Below the pieces are notes generated by a model, which did not search any database, had not been told where the DNA came from, and saw nothing but the letters and a program-made list of their open reading frames with translations. Source: Bacillus sp. FJAT-45350 (GTDB taxonomy: Bacteria; Bacillota; Bacilli; Bacillales; NISU01). From it: 58,353 nucleotides of DNA. This document shows, one piece after another, positions 1-10,297 of the stretch. Position 1 is the stretch's first letter. Every line of letters starts with the position of its first letter. The stretch lies in the NCBI RefSeq assembly GCF_002335805.1, contig NZ_NISU01000005.1, forward strand, positions 1 through 58,353, given 5' to 3'. The position numbers were made by a program, and so were the translations under genes.

Positions 1-120
1 GATTTTAAAAAATCGAGAAAATTAACGAGATGTGTTTACATCTCTTTTACGCTTGGCTTTTGTCTTGTTCAGTTTTCAAAGAACAAATATTGTCGTTTGT
101 TGGCGACTTAACTAATATAA
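1..120 (-). other. rRNA operon leader, start of the next rrn operon
   Basis: This stretch reads on the minus strand as the transcribed leader of an rRNA operon whose 16S gene lies beyond the left edge. The clearest mark is a boxA-type antitermination sequence at 67-85, which on the minus strand contains TGTTCTTTGAAAACT, the form found in Bacillus rrn leaders and spacers. It lies just downstream of the P2 promoter. lysS followed by an rrn operon is also the B. subtilis order. The 16S gene itself is not visible, so the operon is inferred from the leader. Confidence 0.8.
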
Positions 121-143
121 CATTGTTAAATCTTTTTTGTCAA
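114..143 (-). promoter_or_regulatory. rrn P2 promoter (sigma-A)
   Basis: On the minus strand there is TTGACA at 138-143 and a -10 that can be read as TTATAT with 17 bases between (115-120) or TATATT with 18 (114-119). It lies directly upstream of the boxA leader and has an AT-rich upstream region, as expected for a strong rRNA promoter. Confidence 0.75.
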
Positions 144-201
144 CAACATTTTATAATAAGTTTTCCGTAAAAAAAGTAATAATTTTTTTTCGGCAAGAAT
201 T

Positions 202-230
202 AATATATCACCTTGAAAATCAAAAAGCAA
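202..230 (-). promoter_or_regulatory. rrn P1 promoter (sigma-A), candidate
   Basis: TTGCTT at 225-230 and TATATT at 202-207 are separated by exactly 17 bases on the minus strand, about 87 bases upstream of P2. Tandem P1/P2 promoters are usual for Bacillus rRNA operons. The rest of the gap, 231-385, is AT-rich and I see no gene in it. Confidence 0.6.
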
Positions 231-385
231 TAAGAAATACTAATTTTATTATTGTTCTTTCATGTTTTGGTAGTAATTACGGGTTCCACCTCATGTAATC
301 TACTAAATAAAATTACTAATTTAGTAAGCAACTACTACAATTCATTCCCATCTATTCAAACAATAAACCTAATAAAAATTATTTC

Positions 386-428
386 ATAAGAAAAAGGTTG
401 CCCTCATTTAGGACAACCTTTTTCTTAT
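386..428 (-). terminator. lysS terminator
   Basis: A long near-perfect inverted repeat starts two bases after the lysS stop codon. Its arms run from ATAAGAAAAAGGTTG to CAACCTTTTTCTTAT, with a short loop and T-rich flanks on the minus strand. It separates lysS from the rrn promoters. Confidence 0.85.
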
Positions 429-429
429 G

Positions 430-1953
<1,524 letters not shown>

Positions 1954-1974
1954 TTATTTTAATAAATTTATGTA

Positions 1975-2003
1975 GAAAAACTGCCAGTGATACGTACTGG
2001 CAG
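1975..2003 (-). terminator. Hairpin with T-run between dusB and lysS
   Basis: CTGCCAGT (1981-1988) pairs with ACTGGCAG (1996-2003) and is followed by TTTTT on the minus strand, so it is a good intrinsic terminator for dusB and the folate operon. It also lies just downstream of the candidate lysS promoter, so it would sit in the lysS leader (see findings). Confidence 0.75.
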
Positions 2004-2021
2004 TAGCTAATTCTCAGAGGC

Positions 2022-2051
2022 ATTATAAGAAAAACAGTATAAGAAAGTCAA
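2022..2051 (-). promoter_or_regulatory. Candidate sigma-A promoter of lysS
   Basis: On the minus strand TTGACT (2046-2051) and a perfect TATAAT (2022-2027) are 18 bases apart. Transcription would start near 2015, leaving a leader of about 80 bases that begins with the 1981-2003 hairpin. Confidence 0.55.
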
Positions 2052-2074
2052 ACATTAAATACTCATTTAGTTGA

Positions 2075-3076
2075 TTAGATAGCGTCAGTTGTCACAACTG
2101 CTCTCGCTTCAACTTCATCTACAAATGCATATAACGATGAATATACATCATCACGAGTTTCAAATGAGTTAATTTGATTTCTCACATGAGAGTTTCCTCT
2201 CATACCTTTTAAATACCACGCCGCATGTTTACGCATTTCACGTACAGCTACATGCTCACCTTTTAAATCAATTAATCGGTCTAAGTGAATCATACAGACA
2301 TCAATTTTTTCACGTGTTCCTGGCTCAGGATGTAACTTACCCGTTTCCAAATAATGGACCGTTCGATATAGCATCCATGGGTTTCCTAAAGCCGCTCGAC
2401 CAATCATTACACCATCGACACCAGTTGTATCTAACATTTTTCTTGCATCCTCTGGAGTTTTTACGTCTCCATTTCCGATAACAGGAATGGAAACTGCTTC
2501 TTTTACATCTTTAAGGATATCCCAATTTGCTGTTCCTTCATACATCTGCACTCTCGTACGTCCATGAACAGCAACAGCGCTACCTCCTGCACGTTCAACT
2601 GCACGTGCATTTTCGACTGCATAAATATGTTCCTCATCCCAACCAATTCTCATCTTAACTGTTACAGGTTTGTCTACTGCTTCAACAACAGCTGATACCA
2701 TATCATATATTTTATTAGGGTCTAATAACCATCTTGCACCCGCATCACATTTTGTAATTTTCGGTACAGGACAACCCATATTGATATCAATAATGTCTGC
2801 ATTTGTATTTTTATCAACGAACTTTGCCGCTTCAACTAATGTTGACTTTTCACCACCAAAAATTTGTAGGCTAAGAGGCTTTTCTCTCTCATCAACATAA
2901 AGCATATTTAATGACTTTTCATTTTTATGCAAGATCGCTTTGTCGCTTACCATCTCTGCACAGACTAATCCTGCACCAAACTCAACGGCAATTAAACGGA
3001 ATGCCGGATTACAAACACCTGCCATCGGAGCAAGGACTACTGGATTCTTTAATGCAACATCACGTATTTTTAACAT
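2075..3076 (-). CDS. dusB: tRNA dihydrouridine synthase DusB
   Basis: FMN-dependent reductase that converts uridine to dihydrouridine in tRNA. The 333-residue protein begins with the barrel signature [15 protein letters not shown]. The catalytic cysteine lies at about residue 102 in [11 protein letters not shown], and a C-terminal helical domain follows. GGAGGTGAA lies a few bases before the ATG. It is the last gene of the folate operon, immediately downstream of yazB, as in B. subtilis. Confidence 0.95.
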   Translation of the reverse strand: MLKIRDVALKNPVVLAPMAGVCNPAFRLIAVEFGAGLVCAEMVSDKAILHKNEKSLNMLYVDEREKPLSLQIFGGEKSTLVEAAKFVDKNTNADIIDINMGCPVPKITKCDAGARWLLDPNKIYDMVSAVVEAVDKPVTVKMRIGWDEEHIYAVENARAVERAGGSAVAVHGRTRVQMYEGTANWDILKDVKEAVSIPVIGNGDVKTPEDARKMLDTTGVDGVMIGRAALGNPWMLYRTVHYLETGKLHPEPGTREKIDVCMIHLDRLIDLKGEHVAVREMRKHAAWYLKGMRGNSHVRNQINSFETRDDVYSSLYAFVDEVEARAVVTTDAI

Positions 3077-3105
3077 TATTTTTTCACCTCCGTAAAAGAC
3101 GTTCC

Positions 3106-3312
3106 TTATTTATCCGATAGTAGTTCTTCCCTACTAATATTTAATACTGAGACAATTTGGTCTACCAATTCTTCTTTTGGTACTCGATTACCTCGTTCAA
3201 TCTCACCTAAGACAGAAACGGAAACTCCAATTGCTTTTGCAAAACTCTCTTGCGTATGGCCTTTCAATTTTCGAAAAGCCCGAATTCGCCTTCCCCAGAG
3301 CGCCTCTTCCAT
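3106..3312 (-). CDS. yazB: Small XRE-family helix-turn-helix protein (YazB-like)
   Basis: A 68-residue protein that is almost entirely one XRE/Cro helix-turn-helix domain: [20 protein letters not shown] is followed by the recognition part [13 protein letters not shown]. Its start lies 49 bases inside the end of folK, so the two are probably translationally coupled. The position between folK and dusB matches B. subtilis yazB, whose target is not known to me. It may be a local regulator, but nothing in the sequence shows a binding site. Confidence 0.85.
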   Translation of the reverse strand: MEEALWGRRIRAFRKLKGHTQESFAKAIGVSVSVLGEIERGNRVPKEELVDQIVSVLNISREELLSDK

Positions 3313-3791
3313 AGCCTTACACCTTCTTTATCTGTAAGCTGTTTATAGACAAGCTTAATTGGTTTATTAAGATGAACAAAATAAAGTGATGGTTGGATTT
3401 CTTGTAAAGGAATAATGACAAATCCTCTTTCGTTCATCCGTGGATGTGGTATTGATAAATCATCCACCTTAATATTCTCTTGATTATAGAGCAAAATGTC
3501 AAGATCCAATGTTCGGGGACCCCAACGAATCACTCTTTTACGATTTGCATCATTCTCAATTTTTTGAGCTACTCTTAGCAGTTCCATTGGCAAAAGGCTT
3601 GTCTTTACTTGAACGACTAAATTCAAGAAATGCTCTTGTTCTGTATAACCAATAGGCGCAGTTTCATAAATAGAAGATACTTCCATCACTTCAATTTGTT
3701 CGTGTTCAGATAATTCTCTAAGCCCAAACTGTAAATAGCCGTCTCTTTTTTCGATATTTGACCCTAACGAGATAAGCGCTTCGTTGTTCAT
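3264..3791 (-). CDS. folK: HPPK, hydroxymethyldihydropterin pyrophosphokinase
   Basis: Transfers pyrophosphate from ATP to 6-hydroxymethyl-7,8-dihydropterin, the step before dihydropteroate synthase. The signature RWGPRTLDLDILLY (residues 89-102) holds the two metal-binding aspartates at 96 and 98. The 175-residue length is normal. It overlaps folB by 4 bases (ATGA), a typical coupled start, and overlaps yazB at its end. Confidence 0.95.
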   Translation of the reverse strand: MNNEALISLGSNIEKRDGYLQFGLRELSEHEQIEVMEVSSIYETAPIGYTEQEHFLNLVVQVKTSLLPMELLRVAQKIENDANRKRVIRWGPRTLDLDILLYNQENIKVDDLSIPHPRMNERGFVIIPLQEIQPSLYFVHLNKPIKLVYKQLTDKEGVRLWKRRSGEGEFGLFEN

Positions 3792-4147
3792 CTTGTACGA
3801 CTAATCTCCACAGCTACTGATTCATAGTGACCTGGGATTGGTGGGTTTGGCTTTGTCACTTTTACAGTACATTCTTTAATCAAAACAAATTCAGAAAGAA
3901 TGGAGTTCGCAATTGTCTCTGCTACTGCTTCAATTAAATCAAATGCTTTCCCTTCAACAATTTGCTTTACTAATTGGTAAACATCCGCATAATTTACAGT
4001 CTTACTTAAATCATCTGTTACGCCAGCACCATGTAAATCCACGCTTAAAGTTAAATCAACCATATAACGTTGTCCTAGTGTTTTTTCCTCAGAAAAAACA
4101 CCGTGATATCCGTAGAATTGTAGCTGGTGCATATATATCTTATCCAT
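3788..4147 (-). CDS. folB: Dihydroneopterin aldolase
   Basis: Cleaves 7,8-dihydroneopterin to hydroxymethyldihydropterin and glycolaldehyde. I chose the ATG at 4147 (MDKIYMHQLQFYGYHGV), which has AAGGGG 7 bases upstream, giving a typical 119 residues. An upstream extension to 4174 looks non-native. It overlaps the end of folP by 8 bases. The motif FYGYHGVFSEEK is diagnostic of the family. Confidence 0.94.
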   Translation of the reverse strand: MDKIYMHQLQFYGYHGVFSEEKTLGQRYMVDLTLSVDLHGAGVTDDLSKTVNYADVYQLVKQIVEGKAFDLIEAVAETIANSILSEFVLIKECTVKVTKPNPPIPGHYESVAVEISRTR

Positions 4148-4979
4148 GCTGCATCCCCTTCCCAAGCATAACATCCATCATTTTTGCCATTCTTTTCATT
4201 TCTAGTACATCATGTACACGAATAATTTGACACCCTTTTGAGATTCCAAGGCAAATCGATGCTCCTGTTCCTTCTACTCTTTCATCAACAGGTAAATCAA
4301 GTGCCTTTGCTATGAATGATTTTCTTGATGTAGCCAACAGTACTGGATAGCCTAATACATGTAGTTCATCAAGTCTTCGCATCACTTCTAGATTATTTTC
4401 ATAAGTTTTGGCAAATCCAATGCCCGGATCTATAATAATGTTTTTTTCTTCGACTCCTGCTTCTTTACATAGCGAAATACTTTCTTCTAAATCGTTTAGC
4501 ATATCTGAAATTATATCGGTATAGTTCTTATTTTCACGATTATGCATAAGAATAATCGGAACACCATAGTGTGCAGCGACATTTGCCATTTCAGGATCTG
4601 CCTTTGCACCCCAAACATCATTAATAATTGATGCCCCCGCTTCAATTGCTTGTTTCGCTACCTCTGCTTTATACGTATCAATAGAGATAGGAACATCAAC
4701 ATGCTCTGAAATCGCTTTAATAATCGGAATTACTCGTCGTAGCTCTTCCTCTAATTGGACCTTATCTGAACCCGGCCTAGTAGATTCACCACCTACGTCA
4801 ATAATATCCGCTCCATCACGTACCATTTTTTTTGCATGTCTTACGGCTACGTCTACCTCATTAAACTGGCCACCATCGGAGAATGAATCTGGCGTTGCAT
4901 TCAAGATGCCCATGATATGAGTCCTTTGATTAAAGTTATATTGATTATCTTTGTTATTTACTGCTTTAGTAATAATCAT
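4140..4979 (-). CDS. folP: Dihydropteroate synthase
   Basis: Condenses hydroxymethyldihydropterin pyrophosphate with p-aminobenzoate; the family is the target of sulfonamides. Both pterin-binding signatures are present: MGILNATPDSFSDGG (23-37) and DVGGESTRPGS (61-71). At 279 residues the length is normal. The ATG at 4979 is preceded by AGAGGTG with 6-base spacing. It follows pabC by 16 bases and overlaps folB, in keeping with one operon. Confidence 0.96.
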   Translation of the reverse strand: MIITKAVNNKDNQYNFNQRTHIMGILNATPDSFSDGGQFNEVDVAVRHAKKMVRDGADIIDVGGESTRPGSDKVQLEEELRRVIPIIKAISEHVDVPISIDTYKAEVAKQAIEAGASIINDVWGAKADPEMANVAAHYGVPIILMHNRENKNYTDIISDMLNDLEESISLCKEAGVEEKNIIIDPGIGFAKTYENNLEVMRRLDELHVLGYPVLLATSRKSFIAKALDLPVDERVEGTGASICLGISKGCQIIRVHDVLEMKRMAKMMDVMLGKGMQHG

Positions 4980-4995
4980 TGCCTACACCTCTTTT

Positions 4996-5856
4996 TTAAA
5001 CCATTATTTCTCCCTTACTCCATAGCTTTTCCCGATACTCTCTATACTCCATTTGTAACATGTTACCTATTGAATTTTCTTTAGTAGGAAGCTTTTTTTC
5101 ATTTATATGAGAAAGGCTAATTACTTCCTGAATTGAATTAGTAACGAATGCCTCATCCGCTTCTAAAAGGTTCTCTACAGGGAATTCTCCCACAATACAC
5201 CGAAAACCATTTTTCTCTAATATAGCCAGAACAAATCGTCTTGTAATCCCGTCCAATATTCCAGTATCTAAGGACGGAGTGTACACTTTATTTTCTTTTA
5301 ACCAAAATAAATTAGAAACGATCCCTTCAGCTAGAAACCCTTCTTTTGTAAGGAAAATGCCCTCTACATCTGTAGCGTCACCAATTTCTCTTTTACCTAG
5401 AATTGAGTTTAAATAGTGGTGAGATTTAAGTCTATTTTGACCTTCTGGAGTGTTACGTCTTATATTAAGGACTTGGCCTTTTTTTACTGTTGCCATGTTA
5501 TCCAGAATTGATTTCATATACACAGTCGTAGTAGGTTGAGTGTACTTTTCTGTGTGAAGACCTAAGATACTAGGACCTGCCGAGACATTCCAACGAACAT
5601 AGGCATTTTGTAAACCATTTACATTCAGCAAATCCTGTAGGATAGTTAAGACATCCTGTTTTGAGTAGTCCCATGCTATTCCTAACTGTTCTAAACTGTT
5701 TTGCAAACGAAGAAAATGGTCATCCAATAAAAATGGATGACCATTGTAAATACGAAATGTTTCAAAGACGCCTAGTCCGTACATAAATCCATGGTCAAAG
5801 GGTGAAATTGTTGCCTGTTCTTCCGAGACAATATTTCCATTTAGATAGATGTACAT
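4996..5856 (-). CDS. pabC: Aminodeoxychorismate lyase (class IV PLP enzyme)
   Basis: Releases pyruvate from aminodeoxychorismate to give p-aminobenzoate. The fold-type IV pattern is clear: an N-terminal [17 protein letters not shown] segment (21-37) and a lysine at 144 suited to bind PLP. The C-terminal [12 protein letters not shown] fits branched-chain aminotransferase relatives. Location between pabA and folP, with a 16-base overlap with pabA, supports aminodeoxychorismate lyase over a D-amino-acid transaminase. Confidence 0.92.
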   Translation of the reverse strand: MYIYLNGNIVSEEQATISPFDHGFMYGLGVFETFRIYNGHPFLLDDHFLRLQNSLEQLGIAWDYSKQDVLTILQDLLNVNGLQNAYVRWNVSAGPSILGLHTEKYTQPTTTVYMKSILDNMATVKKGQVLNIRRNTPEGQNRLKSHHYLNSILGKREIGDATDVEGIFLTKEGFLAEGIVSNLFWLKENKVYTPSLDTGILDGITRRFVLAILEKNGFRCIVGEFPVENLLEADEAFVTNSIQEVISLSHINEKKLPTKENSIGNMLQMEYREYREKLWSKGEIMV

Positions 5857-6437
5857 GATACGTTCTTCTCCCCATACTGTTCAATGAAATTGCGCAAGAG
5901 CTTCTTTCCATCTGTCGTCATAATGGACTCAGGATGGAATTGAACTCCTTCTATTGATAGGGATTTATGGCGAATGGCCATAATATCCCCTTTACTTGTT
6001 TCAGCCGTTATTTCAAAGCAATCTGGAAGTGTTTCTCTTTTAACAATTAATGAATGATACCTCGTTGCTGTAAATGGTGATTCAATCCCTTGAAAAATAG
6101 TCTTTTCATCATGAGTAATTTCAGATGTTTTACCGTGCATTAATTCATCAGCACGAACAACATCTCCACCAAATACTTGTGCAATTGATTGATGCCCAAG
6201 ACAAACACCAAAAATCGGAATTTTGCCGGCGAAATAACGAATTGCTTCCATACTAATTCCTGCTTCATTAGGGCTACAAGGGCCTGGCGAAATCATTAAA
6301 TACGTCGGAGCTAACTCCTCAATTTCAGCAATTGTAATTTGGTCATTTCGCTTTACAACAAGTTCCTGACCCATTTCACCTAAATATTGAACCAGATTGT
6401 ACGTAAAAGAATCATAGTTATCAATCATTAATATCAT
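5841..6437 (-). CDS. pabA: Glutamine amidotransferase of aminodeoxychorismate synthase
   Basis: Class I glutamine amidotransferase that supplies ammonia to PabB. In B. subtilis the same subunit also serves anthranilate synthase (TrpG role), which is likely but unproven here. The triad is visible: Cys79 in GVCLGHQ and His168/Glu170 in VQFHPES. AGGAGG lies 8 bases before the ATG, and that site falls inside one copy of a 25-base tandem repeat at the pabB end. Confidence 0.95.
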   Translation of the reverse strand: MILMIDNYDSFTYNLVQYLGEMGQELVVKRNDQITIAEIEELAPTYLMISPGPCSPNEAGISMEAIRYFAGKIPIFGVCLGHQSIAQVFGGDVVRADELMHGKTSEITHDEKTIFQGIESPFTATRYHSLIVKRETLPDCFEITAETSKGDIMAIRHKSLSIEGVQFHPESIMTTDGKKLLRNFIEQYGEKNVSCTSI

Positions 6438-6442
6438 TTCAA

Positions 6443-6492
6443 TTTCCTCCTCAGCTCATCTTCACTTTTCTTTTCTAAGCTCATCTTCACTT
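6443..6492. repeat. 25-base tandem duplication at the pabB/pabA junction
   Basis: The 15-mer AGCTCATCTTCACTT occurs at 6453-6467 and again at 6478-6492, a 25-base period, with the neighbouring ten bases also related. One copy encodes the end of PabB (LSEDEL). In the other the same bases supply the PabB stop codon and lead into the pabA ribosome-binding site. Confidence 0.8.
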
Positions 6493-7925
6493 AATTCCTT
6501 TGCTTTCCATACAGCTCTTGCCTTCTTTAATGATTCTTTAAATTCAGCAACTGGATTGGAATCAATAACAACACCAGCACCCGCTTGGATATAGGCCATT
6601 CCTTGCTGTGCAAGCAACGTCCTTATGACTATATTAAGTTCCATATCGCCATTAAATCCGATCCAACCAATTGAGCCTGTATAGATTCCCCTTCTCACCG
6701 GTTCTAGTTCTTCAATGATTTCCATAGTTCTCACTTTCGGTGCACCAGTAATTGTTCCACCGGGGAAGGTCGCTTTAATTATATCGTATAAATCGTTTCC
6801 GCGCGCTAATTTCCCACGAACATTTGATACAATGTGCATTACATGTGAGTATTTTTCAATCACCATAAGCTCATTTACTTCTACTGTACCATATTCACAA
6901 ACCCGACCTAAATCATTACGCTCAAGATCAACGAGCATCACATGCTCTGCTCTTTCTTTCTCGTTCTCAATTAACGTCTTTGCCAGTCTTTCATCCTCTT
7001 CATCATTCTTCCCTCTTGACCGCGTTCCAGCTATTGGACGAGTACTAACATCGTCTCCTTGCTTTTTTACAAGAAGCTCTGGCGAACCAGATACGATTTG
7101 AAACTCTGGTGTTTGTAGGTAAGCCATATAAGGTGATGGATTAAACTCTCTCAGCTTCTCATAAATATGAAGTGGTTCTGTTTGTAACTTCTTCGCTTGC
7201 CTAACAGAAAGATTTACTTGAAACACATCACCAGCGGAAATGTAATTTCTAATTCTTTCAACTGCGTCACCGAATTCTCCTTCAGAAAAAGAAGTTTGAA
7301 GCTCATCCTCTTCAAGCTCATAATCGTAGTTCCACTGCCACTCGGAGGAAGTTGACGTCCATTCCTTTTCAAAGGTAAAAAGGCGTTCTTTCGTTACCTG
7401 TTCTTCTTCCTTTAATGTATATGACATCGCCCACATTTCTTTCTCATGATGGTCGTAAACAAAGAATTCATCAAAGACAAGAAAGTATAAATCATATGTG
7501 TTTAAATCGTCTTTACTTTGTTCAGGTAGTGACTCGATTTGTCTAACAAGATCATAACTAATAAAACCAATCGCTCCACCTTGAAAAGGAGGAATATCAT
7601 TAATAGTAGGTGCGTCAAATGCTGACATCCAATCGCGCATTAGTGAAAGAAGTTCGCCTTCTTTTACCTCACTTTGCTCTTCCTGAATAACTTCTAGTCG
7701 ATTATTTTTTCCCTTTAAAACAGCAAAAGGTTTCATTCCAAGAATGCTGTATTGCCCACCTCGTCCACTTTCTAAAAGTACGTGATGAGGTTCATTTTTT
7801 GATAAATATTTATACCGTTCAAACCAAGCAATTTCTTCTAAAGAGAATCTCCTGACTAGGAGGCTTCGCTTTGTTGGGTTCGTCATTGTGTCATTCTTTT
7901 GAAGCAATCTTGTCACACTCCCCAA
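6462..7925 (-). CDS. pabB: Aminodeoxychorismate synthase component I
   Basis: Converts chorismate and ammonia to 4-amino-4-deoxychorismate. The chorismate-binding domain fills the C-terminal half, with RPIAGTRSRG and FPGGTITGAPKVR as markers. It is the first gene of the folate operon. The 5' end is uncertain: 7925 is a TTG, GGGGAG overlaps that region, and starts at about 7907 (TTG) or 7886 (ATG) are possible. The conserved part begins after any of them. Confidence 0.92.
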   Translation of the reverse strand: MGSVTRLLQKNDTMTNPTKRSLLVRRFSLEEIAWFERYKYLSKNEPHHVLLESGRGGQYSILGMKPFAVLKGKNNRLEVIQEEQSEVKEGELLSLMRDWMSAFDAPTINDIPPFQGGAIGFISYDLVRQIESLPEQSKDDLNTYDLYFLVFDEFFVYDHHEKEMWAMSYTLKEEEQVTKERLFTFEKEWTSTSSEWQWNYDYELEEDELQTSFSEGEFGDAVERIRNYISAGDVFQVNLSVRQAKKLQTEPLHIYEKLREFNPSPYMAYLQTPEFQIVSGSPELLVKKQGDDVSTRPIAGTRSRGKNDEEDERLAKTLIENEKERAEHVMLVDLERNDLGRVCEYGTVEVNELMVIEKYSHVMHIVSNVRGKLARGNDLYDIIKATFPGGTITGAPKVRTMEIIEELEPVRRGIYTGSIGWIGFNGDMELNIVIRTLLAQQGMAYIQAGAGVVIDSNPVAEFKESLKKARAVWKAKELSEDELRKEK

Positions 7926-7965
7926 AGCACATTTCTTACCGTTATTCTATCATTAACTTTCAATT

Positions 7966-8000
7966 TTAAAAAGCAATCCCTCATTTTTGAGAGATTGCTC
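7966..8000 (-). terminator. cysK terminator
   Basis: AGCAATCCCTCA and its near-complement TGAGAGATTGCT form a hairpin on the minus strand followed by TTTTTAAAATT. It separates cysK from the folate operon. Confidence 0.8.
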
Positions 8001-8009
8001 TATTATGCT

Positions 8010-8933
8010 TTATTCGTCAAATTGATATAAAGGTGTACTTAAGTAACGCTCACCATTACTTGGAATGATTGCTACTACTTTCTTCCCTTTTCCTAGCTTC
8101 TCAGCCACTTGAAGTGCTGCATATATTGCTGCACCTGATGAAATTCCACCTAGAATTCCTTCTTCTTTCGCTGCACGACGAGCATATTCAAACGCTTGAT
8201 CATTTGTTACCTTAATAACCTCATCATATACTTCTGTATTCAAGATACTTGGAACAAATCCAGCCCCAATACCTTGGATTTTATGTGGTCCAGGATTTCC
8301 ACCTGATAATACAGGAGAATCAGCAGGTTCTACTGCAACAACTTTTAATTCTGGGAAATTTTCTTTAAGTAGTCCACCAGCACCTGTGATTGTTCCACCA
8401 GTACCAATACCAGAAACAAATGCGTCAATTTGTCCATCTACTTGCTCTAAAAGCTCTTTCCCAGTCGTTTCACGGTGAATCTTTGGATTTGCTTCATTTT
8501 CAAATTGCTGCGGCATGAAGTATCCATTTTCTTTAGATAGCTCAGTAGCTTTGCGAATTGCTCCACCCATTCCTTCTGGTCCTGGTGTTAATACAAGCTC
8601 TGCACCATAAGCACGTAGTAAGTTACGACGCTCTAAACTCATCGTCTCAGGCATTACAAGCTTTGTACGATATCCTTTTGCAGCTGCTACCATTGCAAGC
8701 CCGATACCAGTGTTTCCACTCGTAGGTTCTACAATTGTATCGCCTTCCTTAAGAGCTCCACTTTTTTCTGCAGCTTCGATCATCGCAAATGCGATACGGT
8801 CTTTAACGCTACTACCTGGGTTCATATATTCTAGTTTTAAATAAATATCAGCATGGTCCTCTGAACTTAAACGATTTAATTTTACTAACGGAGTTTTACC
8901 AATTAATTCAGTGATTGAATTTGCAACTGTCAT
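8010..8933 (-). CDS. cysK: Cysteine synthase (O-acetylserine sulfhydrylase)
   Basis: PLP enzyme that makes cysteine from O-acetylserine and sulfide. Lys44 in SSVKDRIAF is the PLP lysine and [12 protein letters not shown] binds the cofactor phosphate. The 307 residues are typical. AAGGGGGAG precedes the ATG. A TATAAT lies upstream near 8980 with a TTGACT 20 bases before it, a spacing too long for a confident promoter call. The B. subtilis neighbour yacD (a PrsA-like gene) is absent between hslO and cysK. Confidence 0.96.
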   Translation of the reverse strand: MTVANSITELIGKTPLVKLNRLSSEDHADIYLKLEYMNPGSSVKDRIAFAMIEAAEKSGALKEGDTIVEPTSGNTGIGLAMVAAAKGYRTKLVMPETMSLERRNLLRAYGAELVLTPGPEGMGGAIRKATELSKENGYFMPQQFENEANPKIHRETTGKELLEQVDGQIDAFVSGIGTGGTITGAGGLLKENFPELKVVAVEPADSPVLSGGNPGPHKIQGIGAGFVPSILNTEVYDEVIKVTNDQAFEYARRAAKEEGILGGISSGAAIYAALQVAEKLGKGKKVVAIIPSNGERYLSTPLYQFDE

Positions 8934-9065
8934 TTTTGCTCCCCCTTAATACCGAGTAATTTTATTGGTTTTGTTAAGATTATAGTATCAGAGGTTTTCA
9001 GATTAGTCAATAAGATTTTTTAATAATTTTCCAATTGTGAACTTTTTTATCAAAACATCAGTTTT

Positions 9066-9932
9066 CTAAAGCAACTCTTCTAGCTCTTCCTTTGTAAAAA
9101 CGTATTGTTCATTACAAAAGTGACATGTCGTTTCTGCTCCACCATCTTCTTCTATCATTGCTTTTATTTCAGCCTCCCCAAGGGAAATGATTGCATTCGC
9201 AATTCTTTCTTTGGAACAATTACAAGAAAATGAGACGTTCATTTTATCTAAAATCTTTACATTGTCTTCTCCTAGTAGTGCAAATAATATTTCTTCAGGT
9301 GTCATACCAGTTTCAATTAGCTTTGAAATAGGAGGGATTGTAGACAACCTCTGTTCAATTGTTTCAATAACTAAATCATCCGCCCCAGGCATTAGCTGAA
9401 TAATAAACCCACCGGCTGCTAATATAGAGTTATCTGGATTCACAAGTACACCTACTCCTACAGAAGAAGGAGTTTGTTCAGACGATACAAAATAATACGT
9501 AAAGTCTTCACCTAGTTCACCTGAAACTAGAGGTACACTACCTGTAAAATGATCTCTCATTCCTAAATCTTTCACAACTGATAGATATCCATTTATCCCT
9601 ACTGCGCGAGCCACATCTAGCTTTCCGTGTTCATTTAAGTCAAAATGAACCTGTGGGTTGCCTAAGTACCCTCTTGTTTCACCTAATGCATTACTATCAG
9701 CAATAATAGCCCCAACAGGTCCTCCACCTTCTACTTTTACTGTAAGCTTATCGTCACCCTTTAACATACAGCCCATCATGGTACTCGCAGTCATCGCTCT
9801 TCCTAATGCCGCTGCCGCTGTCGGCCACGCCCCATGTCTACGTACTGCCTCATTAATCATGTTTGTTGTTTTTACTGCATATGCTCTTACCTTTCCATCA
9901 AAGGCAATTCCTTTTACTAAATAATCTGTCAT
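9066..9932 (-). CDS. hslO: Hsp33 redox-regulated chaperone
   Basis: Holdase activated by oxidation and unfolding. The C-terminal zinc/redox switch is intact: CNC in [14 protein letters not shown] and CHFC in [11 protein letters not shown] place the start at the ATG at 9932 ([20 protein letters not shown]), which has AAAGGAAG 6 bases upstream. The upstream extension to 9956 is unlikely. At 288 residues it matches the family. Confidence 0.94.
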   Translation of the reverse strand: MTDYLVKGIAFDGKVRAYAVKTTNMINEAVRRHGAWPTAAAALGRAMTASTMMGCMLKGDDKLTVKVEGGGPVGAIIADSNALGETRGYLGNPQVHFDLNEHGKLDVARAVGINGYLSVVKDLGMRDHFTGSVPLVSGELGEDFTYYFVSSEQTPSSVGVGVLVNPDNSILAAGGFIIQLMPGADDLVIETIEQRLSTIPPISKLIETGMTPEEILFALLGEDNVKILDKMNVSFSCNCSKERIANAIISLGEAEIKAMIEEDGGAETTCHFCNEQYVFTKEELEELL

Positions 9933-9976
9933 ACTTATCTTCCTTTCTTTTCTCAAAAAAATAAAACTAAAGAACT

Positions 9977-10057
9977 CTAATGTAACACTGACTTGTTCTT
10001 TATACGCTTTCTTGTAGAAACCAATAACTTTACTTCATTGTTACGAGGCTTAGTCAT
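9977..10057 (-). CDS. Possible 26-residue basic peptide upstream of hslO
   Basis: An ATG at 10057 preceded by AAGGGAG with suitable spacing opens a 26-codon frame, [12 protein letters not shown] followed by [14 protein letters not shown]. The product would be strongly basic. I recognise no family. It ends 44 bases before the hslO start, so it could be a real small gene, a leader peptide or chance. Confidence 0.3.
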   Translation of the reverse strand: MTKPRNNEVKLLVSTRKRIKNKSVLH

Positions 10058-10117
10058 AAGACTACTCCCTTAAACGTAGGTCACTGAAAAAGTACCAAAT
10101 AGATGATTCAAGAAGCG

Positions 10118-10202
10118 GTAATGGCTTCGCACGTTGCGAGCACGCTACGAGAAAACCACTCGAAGCATGCTTTTAAAAAGAGGCAACGGCTACGCGCATT
10201 AC
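10118..10202. repeat. GC-rich nested palindromic element
   Basis: Outer arms GTAATGGCTTCGCACGTTGC (10118-10137) and GCAACGGCTACGCGCATTAC (10183-10202) are imperfect complements. Inner arms AGCACGCTACGAG and CTCGAAGCATGCT also pair at 11 of 13 positions around a 7-base loop. The whole 85 bases could form one long hairpin. It is richer in G and C than the surrounding gap. A mobile miniature element or a structured RNA end are both possible. The rest of the 9933-10297 gap holds only the possible peptide and the coaX hairpin. Confidence 0.6.
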
Positions 10203-10250
10203 TTTAAGAAGAATAAAAAGGGAAAACCACACTTTTTTATACCCTTCTTA

Positions 10251-10285
10251 AACGAAGAAAGCAAATTCATCAAATTGGAATTTGC
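10251..10285 (-). terminator. coaX terminator, weak
   Basis: GCAAATT (10261-10267) pairs with AATTTGC (10279-10285) 12 bases beyond the coaX stop, followed by TTTCTTCGTTT on the minus strand. The T-run is interrupted. Confidence 0.5.
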
Positions 10286-10297
10286 TTGTCCTTCTTA

